NCBI GenBank assembly: GCA_949373265.1
Contig: CASICT010000025.1
Span: forward strand, 1-32,381
Reading direction: 5' to 3'
DNA: 32,381 nt
Source of the DNA: Candidatus Poseidoniaceae archaeon
GTDB taxonomy: Archaea > Thermoplasmatota > Poseidoniia > Poseidoniales > Poseidoniaceae
In this document: positions 27,501-32,381 of the stretch, one piece after another
Layout: every line of letters starts with the position of its first letter
Position numbering within the stretch: the stretch's first letter is position 1
Position numbers and translations under genes: made by a program
The notes under the pieces: generated by a model
Database searches by the model: none
Seen by the model: the letters and a program-made list of their open reading frames with translations, nothing else
Told to the model about the DNA's origin: nothing

Positions 27501-29348
27501 TCCTTATTCGAGCGGATTCTGGATAAAGAGGGTGGAGATGCAGCACTAGCACAACTGAGGTTGAGGGAATTAGAGGAGTTAGATTCAGATGGGCCAAAGA
27601 GTACCTCTGACGGTACTGCGGGAGCTGTCCAAGTGCTGACTATTCACAGTTCAAAGGGATTGGAATCTCCAGTTGTAGTGCTTTATGATATTTTCAATAT
27701 CGGTGCTAGGGATTCTAGTTTGTCCTCTAGTGACAATGTACTGGTTACACCAGAAATGATAGCCGGAAGGATCCATCCATGGAGGGGCGCTGCAAAGCCA
27801 GAAAGTGGTTTGTGGACACTAGCTTCCATGATGGAAGAAGGGCAAAGGTTAGCCGAAAGACGTCGCCAATTCTATGTCGCTCTGACCAGGGCAAGAGACC
27901 GGGTTATAGTGGTTGGAACTCCTAGCGGTGGAGCCGAGATTTCATCTGATGGATATCTGGAAATGAATAGAGGACAAGCAAGAGAAAATATGGGGTATAT
28001 GCTTCTAGATGGCCTAGCCCATTCATCGATTACAGCAGGTAATGAAGGCTGTACTTGGTCGGACGGGGGCATAGAACAAACCGGCAAATCTCTGCGTCTT
28101 GATCCGTCCGGTTTGATTGAAAATGGATTTTTACCTAGCGACTGTGTAAACGGTATAGCAATTTTCCATCATCCTTCTTGTTTCGAGTTAACCCCTCTCC
28201 AATCACCATTACAAAAATGGCAGGAAAGGATAGATGCACTCGCCAATGCAAGTGCTATAGCATCACCTCGTAAGCAGCGTAAAACAATCCATGAAATTGG
28301 CCTTCCGTCCCATTCTTTAGATGCCGCTTGGAATTGCCGTAGAAGGCACTGGTTGGCTATGCGAATGAATTGGCGTGCAGAACCACTGAACTTCATTCCA
28401 ATAAAAAGCAGAGAGGATTTCTGGCCTTCAGCCACTGAATTCGGTTCACTATTCCACCGTTTATTAGAAATCGGTTTAGCGAACCCAGCAACTGGATCTA
28501 AAGACCTCGATGCAACTTGGACAGTATCCCAACCAAACCGATTATTAGATGATATCACATTTGATGAAGTGTTAGCACAATCATCATTCAGTGATTCACA
28601 AATGACCAAAAGAGCCCGCTCTAGAATGTACCATCTTGCGAAGTTAGTAGATGATGGCGTCCTAGGAAGAATGACTCAAGGTGAGCGCTTCGATGGAATG
28701 GTAGTTGAGGGCTTAAGAACAGAATTACCTTTCAATTTTATTAGTAAATCCTACCATGATATCGATAGAAAGGGCTGGTCACCTAGAGGGGAAATCCCGT
28801 TGGTGAAAGTCGAGGAAATACACACAATATTTGATGGTAGAGCCGACCTTGTTTTAGCTCTAAGAGATGATGAAGGCAAGGGCTGGTTACAAGTGGTTGA
28901 TGCTAAGACAAAGGGTTGTCTTTCAGGATATAATCGAGAATCTCCAGAAGACGGACATCCTCTACAATCTGCTCCTTTAGCCGAGTCCCCATATGCTGAA
29001 ACCGAATCAGAAAAAGAAATTTTAGCAGACTATCGTTTGCAATTGACGTTATACTGCTTAGCATTAGAAGAGAGCGAGAGGGCGAAAATACCATCGCTAC
29101 AAAGAGAAATATTGCCTCCTGCAATTCTAGTGGCTGCCTCTGGTAGAATGATTAGGATGCGGGATGAAGAATACAAGCAAGCAAAATCAGATTTGACCGA
29201 ATTGCTTTCTTGGATGGGCTATATTTCTGCTATTGAAGATGGGCATGAGCCTCCTCAATGTTCTAACCCCGGTGTATGCAAAGCGTGTCTATTCTTTTCG
29301 GGAACTATTGCTATAGAAGATGCTAATGTTTTGCCCGACCAAGCATGA
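24534..29348 (+). CDS. addA: AddA-like UvrD/Rep helicase fused to RecB-family nuclease
   Basis: 1604 residues (ATG 24534; ATG 24540, in a TGATG overlap with the AddB-like stop, is equally possible). Superfamily 1A helicase motifs: Walker A AGAGTGKTT (K29), Ia AITFTRKAAAELKGRIRR, II IIDEYQDTNPQ (D569/E570), III VGDMKQSIYRFRQAE, IV region TNHRTLPNLMN, V LTIHSSKGLESPVVVLYD, VI FYVALTRARDRVIVVG. C-terminal nuclease: FGSLFHRLLE, D1438 in GRADLVLAL, D1456-x-K1458 in VVDAKTKG, Q1503/Y1507 in LQLTLYCLAL. Cysteines C1268 (AWNCRRRHW) and C1576, C1582, C1585 (CSNPGVCKAC) match an Fe-S nuclease pattern, which Bacillus AddA lacks. It forms an operon with the AddB-like gene. Role inferred: ATP-driven unwinding and resection of broken DNA. 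Confidence 0.88.
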   Translation: MVMQLNHSQKLGLDIDRHIALDAGAGTGKTTVMAHRYVQHILSQNQRATRVLPPAPRVPLKGMGAIRCPARERTSLKDWQGLLPTETVAITFTRKAAAELKGRIRRLIASLRADSHLDGVANGVHDSRISDQGDVEMLLSLMEDAPISTIDSFLSSIVSPWIGLVCDNPGSEQVDEEGSILLREEAIRTAWRLQKGIDAVEVGMSGDIEEFLEARDRLSVRLGGQSASSTVIRGLMKRSLFVEEAARSMGDKGRNILVGDLDHLFLNPTVEILDEWYLEFRALIEEWVDSWLEGGAHFVTGADRLDGMTRFRYAQNLCTLNSEDKIWRLQWIWLVSHAITPPANIDKMQCKPLSRASPPTSQGWPSGILSKTANKAMSADVKNMIVGNAEAISVPIREVMSTSNGLLLRSIGRASFLLNPCIAEPELIDGQYAHPPRLGTDLPQLPVDRAMRLTTELEIEVIQDLFTVNNGVQEILTRLKSLEGVTDYDDMHRFAEDLLLARCPAVCRTWYPKKVIDALDSIGNKPWRDDHLTRAIVASEDKSDVHEDLMRRITILRELRRGYRAFIIDEYQDTNPQHFRLLARLWGRRHLESDELRPPAGEWDPTVCIVGDMKQSIYRFRQAELTVMRRAVEIIRTINVDEAAMEHRLDDLKKTGFARDPRPIPGKPEEGTGFIRSNALLSEDSKREKWVPFQKDDGSSKIELSAIDRRSQGHIEMRTNHRTLPNLMNTMNHIFQDTFSSRHQTLPGPWHAEAQDLLPGRKSETEPAFEWILPARTEVVEIPESLEIPINPFENIDSTNRDLSNQLLAKRLASLLNGQKVRVKDCENDSWKEVAGVEHQIRPEDIMILVSSRSRIPDILTTLEEHGIPAVADKQGVLLLRPAVRPLMSLLWLTCSPNDRAAALAVGHSCLVGLDDSTLNDHLSKSTGNQILGLANIAPTPELKSLLERIALAVANNDIRGAIITAIDHSDLLRTFPREGDRQDVNNWLSLFERILDKEGGDAALAQLRLRELEELDSDGPKSTSDGTAGAVQVLTIHSSKGLESPVVVLYDIFNIGARDSSLSSSDNVLVTPEMIAGRIHPWRGAAKPESGLWTLASMMEEGQRLAERRRQFYVALTRARDRVIVVGTPSGGAEISSDGYLEMNRGQARENMGYMLLDGLAHSSITAGNEGCTWSDGGIEQTGKSLRLDPSGLIENGFLPSDCVNGIAIFHHPSCFELTPLQSPLQKWQERIDALANASAIASPRKQRKTIHEIGLPSHSLDAAWNCRRRHWLAMRMNWRAEPLNFIPIKSREDFWPSATEFGSLFHRLLEIGLANPATGSKDLDATWTVSQPNRLLDDITFDEVLAQSSFSDSQMTKRARSRMYHLAKLVDDGVLGRMTQGERFDGMVVEGLRTELPFNFISKSYHDIDRKGWSPRGEIPLVKVEEIHTIFDGRADLVLALRDDEGKGWLQVVDAKTKGCLSGYNRESPEDGHPLQSAPLAESPYAETESEKEILADYRLQLTLYCLALEESERAKIPSLQREILPPAILVAASGRMIRMRDEEYKQAKSDLTELLSWMGYISAIEDGHEPPQCSNPGVCKACLFFSGTIAIEDANVLPDQA

Positions 29349-30031
29349 CTAATGTTCCGGGAAATCCTTCCTTAGAAGCGACCTGGTGGATTTCAATATC
29401 GATAAAACCAGCGGCAGACATCGCACTTTCCCATTGTGATATTGACATTGTAGTCATGTGTACGCCTACGTATTCTGGCCAAGTCAAAGACTCTTCATTT
29501 TCCAGATAGTGGTCAACTCCTGCAATTAAAACTCCACCATCTTTCAACCATTCATCATGAATAATAGAAATCATTTCGGCAGGGTCCTGAAGATAGTAGA
29601 GGAACTCCATAGTGTGAACCAGATCGAAACTTTCATCTCAGGCCTCCATTCAGGCAAGGAAACCCATGAGAATATTTGTGACTTGACTATCGATAACTCT
29701 TTGCTTTAGTATATCATCTCCAAAGCGCCGTCCACTCCTTCAGCAGTGCGATGCGCCTAGATCTGTATAGCAAACGTAGCGACCCACCCATTGCCGCAAC
29801 CCAAATCCATCGCAGTGAAAAACCATTCGCTCACCTTTGGTAAAGCCAGTTCTAGCATCGCTTTGACAGAAGGAGCATGGCCTCGTTCCATCCCCGCGTC
29901 CTTTCCCGATTAGGGCCCACTGGGAAAACACATCAGTCGCAGACTTCCGCTTCCATAAACCCCCGCTGACGAAAGCCCTCGATAAACCGTGCGATGTAAT
30001 CGGAAGTAACATGTTCTAGGTTCGATTGCAC
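29323..30031 (-). CDS. Class I SAM-dependent methyltransferase (several frameshifts)
   Basis: Only the last 95 residues (29323-29610) are in one frame, including FLYYLQDPAEMISIIHDEW and GGVLIAGVDHYLENEES. Upstream pieces appear in changing frames: YIARFIEGFRQRGFMEAEV, DVFSQWALIGKGRGMERGHA (a block like archaeal methyltransferases of the FDxWAxxGRxxGME type), SAM motif I in AMDLGCGNGWVA, EGVDGALEMI (acidic loop after beta-2), and SFDLVHTMEFLYYLQD (motif IV region). At least four single-base shifts lie between 29600 and 29960. The start is not certain; GTG 30031 fits the first piece. The 3' end overlaps addA by 26 bp. The methyl acceptor is unknown. Confidence 0.65.
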
Positions 30032-30037
30032 GACAAT

Positions 30038-31010
<973 letters not shown>

Positions 31011-31106
31011 TTCCTCCGAATCCCAATTATCTCGCACTCATCGAGCGTCGTCTTGATATGTAGGGCCAATGTGGGTTCATAGGAAGGCATAGCCTTAGGT
31101 GAGAAA

Positions 31107-32081
31107 ATGTCGGAAACCGGTACCATCACTCCAGAGACCCAAATTAAGAAACTCACAGAAGATCTTGCGGAAGAAACCGAACGTCTTCTCAAGTTATATG
31201 CAGCCTATGAGGTTCAAGAAAAAGAGATCGTCGATTTCAAGGCAGAAGTCGAAGTTCTTGAGAAAGAAATCGTTGAACGAGAAATCGAAAAAGAGAGTCT
31301 AGAGTCGCTGCTTACTGAAAAAGATGCACGAATTCGAGACCTTGAACTGAAGGCAAGTAAATCTGGCAAGCAGGTCGAACACCTTGAACCTGAATTGCAA
31401 AAGATGGAAGAAAAGTTCGCTCGTGAGAAAGATCGCTTAGGAAAGATATTCTCTATTGCAGAAGAATTAGATAACGATTTACGTCTTGCTGTTACTGAAC
31501 TCCAAACTCGTGATGAGTGGTATATGGAACACATGGCATTATTCGAAGACCTGAACAAGGCTATCAAGCGCCGTTATGAAATGATTGAATCTGCTGCTGA
31601 AGCAGAACGCCAATCACAACACATGGGCCGTGCAATCGCTGAAAGAATGGACGAAATGGTCGAGGCACGTGCTGCCGAGATGACTTTGGATGAAGCAACA
31701 ACTATCGATGTTACAGAATCTGAAAGCATTGCAACATCAGAAGCAGATACCGAAGAAAGTGGAGATGAGGAAGACTGGACCTGGTCAGAATCAGTACTAA
31801 CCGGTGTCATGCAGAAGAATGGAATCACAGACCGTGATGCATTCGTCGAATTCGCAAAATCCTACGACATGGATGGCAACCGCTATCTGAAGGGCTCCGA
31901 ACTTAGGAGCGGCAGCAGCAGACTTACGTGGCAAAGGATGCCCCAGTCGCAGAAGAAGCAGCCGCAGAGCCGGCAGCCGAAGAACCGGCAACAGAAGAAC
32001 CGGCAGCTGACAGCAGATGAAGATCCATCAGAGGAACCTGAGGTCACCTGGAGAACATCCGGCGACCCTTGGGAAGACTAA
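31107..32081 (+). CDS. Coiled-coil protein with acidic E/P/A tail (two compensating frameshifts)
   Basis: 324 codons from ATG 31107, with AGGTGAG 3 nt upstream. Residues 10-125 form a long coiled coil rich in Glu/Lys with heptad spacing (EVEVLEKEIVEREIEKESLE). A second helical part lies at about 130-195, then an acidic linker (ESGDEEDWTWSE) and a small domain with SYDMDGNRYLKGSEL near 250-265 that looks EF-hand-like. After about residue 266 the frame is wrong for some 30 codons: the other frame reads APVAEEAAAEPAAEEP, repeating the E-E-P-A unit, and the original frame returns for DEDPSEEPEVTWRTSGDPWE at the end. No family is recognised. A cytosolic scaffold or DNA-organising role is possible but unproven. 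Confidence 0.75.
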   Translation: MSETGTITPETQIKKLTEDLAEETERLLKLYAAYEVQEKEIVDFKAEVEVLEKEIVEREIEKESLESLLTEKDARIRDLELKASKSGKQVEHLEPELQKMEEKFAREKDRLGKIFSIAEELDNDLRLAVTELQTRDEWYMEHMALFEDLNKAIKRRYEMIESAAEAERQSQHMGRAIAERMDEMVEARAAEMTLDEATTIDVTESESIATSEADTEESGDEEDWTWSESVLTGVMQKNGITDRDAFVEFAKSYDMDGNRYLKGSELRSGSSRLTWQRMPQSQKKQPQSRQPKNRQQKNRQLTADEDPSEEPEVTWRTSGDPWED

Positions 32082-32096
32082 GTGAGGTGAGTTAAC

Positions 32097-32381
32097 TTGG
32101 CTTTACTGGCCAAAGGCGGATTCCTGCCTGTAATCACACCTGCTCTGATGGGCAGTGGTTTCATTTTGGTCGGGTGGCTCGTAGACCCATCTGTTTCGGA
32201 TTAGCACCGGGCCTGGGAGTCCTGATGCTCATGTTAGCGGCCTTCTTTCGCAAACTTCTGGAGAGACCCAGACCGACCAATCCCCCGTGATGAAGGCGTC
32301 ATTGTATCTCCAGCCGATGGCCATGTAATGTTTGCTAAAAGAGAAAGAGCAACAGGAAGGAGGCCGTCTACCGAAGAGATG
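32097..32381 (+). CDS. Phosphatidylserine (archaetidylserine) decarboxylase, N-terminal part (frameshifted, cut by window end)
   Basis: Starts at TTG 32097 after a GTGAGGTGAG stretch. Frame one gives LLAKGGFLPVITPALMGSGF and a membrane-like segment. A shift near 32180-32195 gives CFGLAPGLGVLMLMLAAFFR, and another near 32250-32260 gives FWRDPDRPIPRDEGVIVSPA followed by DGHVMFAKRERATGR. FFRDPxRxxP and SPADGxV are the N-terminal hallmarks of archaeal-type Psd/Asd enzymes, which decarboxylate the serine head group of membrane lipids via a pyruvoyl group. The self-cleavage site lies beyond the window. The gene sits 15 bp after the coiled-coil gene. Confidence 0.75.

Noticed and set aside
20878..29348. 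Helicase-nuclease pair as a phage-defence island
   Set aside because: No methylase, toxin, integrase or other defence gene is adjacent, and all motifs fit AddAB-type repair; a defence role is not needed to explain it.
31940..32020. CAGCCG/AACCGGCA-type tandem DNA repeat as a mobile or regulatory repeat
   Set aside because: In the corrected frame it codes for Glu/Pro/Ala repeats of the coiled-coil protein tail, so it is ordinary low-complexity coding DNA.

Overview
Most of this window (about 1.65-32.4 kb) reads as an archaeal genome fragment, most likely from a marine Group II euryarchaeon (Candidatus Poseidoniales/Thermoplasmatota relative). Informative genes are MCM helicase, the archaea-specific GatE subunit, archaeal-type Pth2, Trm1, a PAC2-family proteasome-assembly-chaperone homologue, an archaeal-type phosphatidylserine/archaetidylserine decarboxylase, and very large signal-peptide-bearing surface proteins with acidic tails. 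Genes are packed with 1-26 bp overlaps, A+T is moderate, and arginine is often AGA/AGG. The lineage name is inferred from gene content and style, not from a database search.

Left end (1-1.6 kb): the 3' end of a bacterial-type thioredoxin reductase and an intact MFS permease. Their codon use (mostly CGN arginine) and higher G+C differ from the rest and look alphaproteobacterial, so this is either a chimeric join or a transferred segment. At 1.65-3.29 kb a minus-strand overlapping cluster runs winged-helix-like protein > pentapeptide-repeat protein > 4HBT thioesterase > cold-shock-domain protein. Three of these four genes carry single-base frameshifts.

Central clean block (3.5-29.3 kb, no frameshifts): a 1369-residue FG-GAP/FnIII surface protein and the PAC2 protein (plus strand); esterase > purM > trm1 (minus strand); a plus-strand run mcm > gatE > beta-propeller/DUF4430-like membrane protein > ECF-type S component > pth2 > threonine aldolase; a convergent secreted thioredoxin-like protein; then a two-gene operon encoding an AddB-like and an AddA-like helicase-nuclease pair of 1220 and about 1604 residues.

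Right end (29.3-32.4 kb): a SAM methyltransferase (minus), prolyl aminopeptidase, a coiled-coil protein with an acidic E/P/A tail, and the N-terminus of a phosphatidylserine decarboxylase-type enzyme. All four are recognisable but broken by frameshifts. Because unrelated and probably needed genes are all hit, base-level sequence error is more likely than gene decay.

The most interesting content is (i) the archaeal AddAB-like pair, in which BOTH subunits carry the four-cysteine pattern of Fe-S RecB-family nucleases, and (ii) the adjacent beta-propeller/DUF4430-like protein and ECF S component, a plausible cobamide or vitamin capture and uptake pair. No tRNA, rRNA, CRISPR array, transposase or integrase was recognised. 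No stretch over 300 bp lacks a gene.
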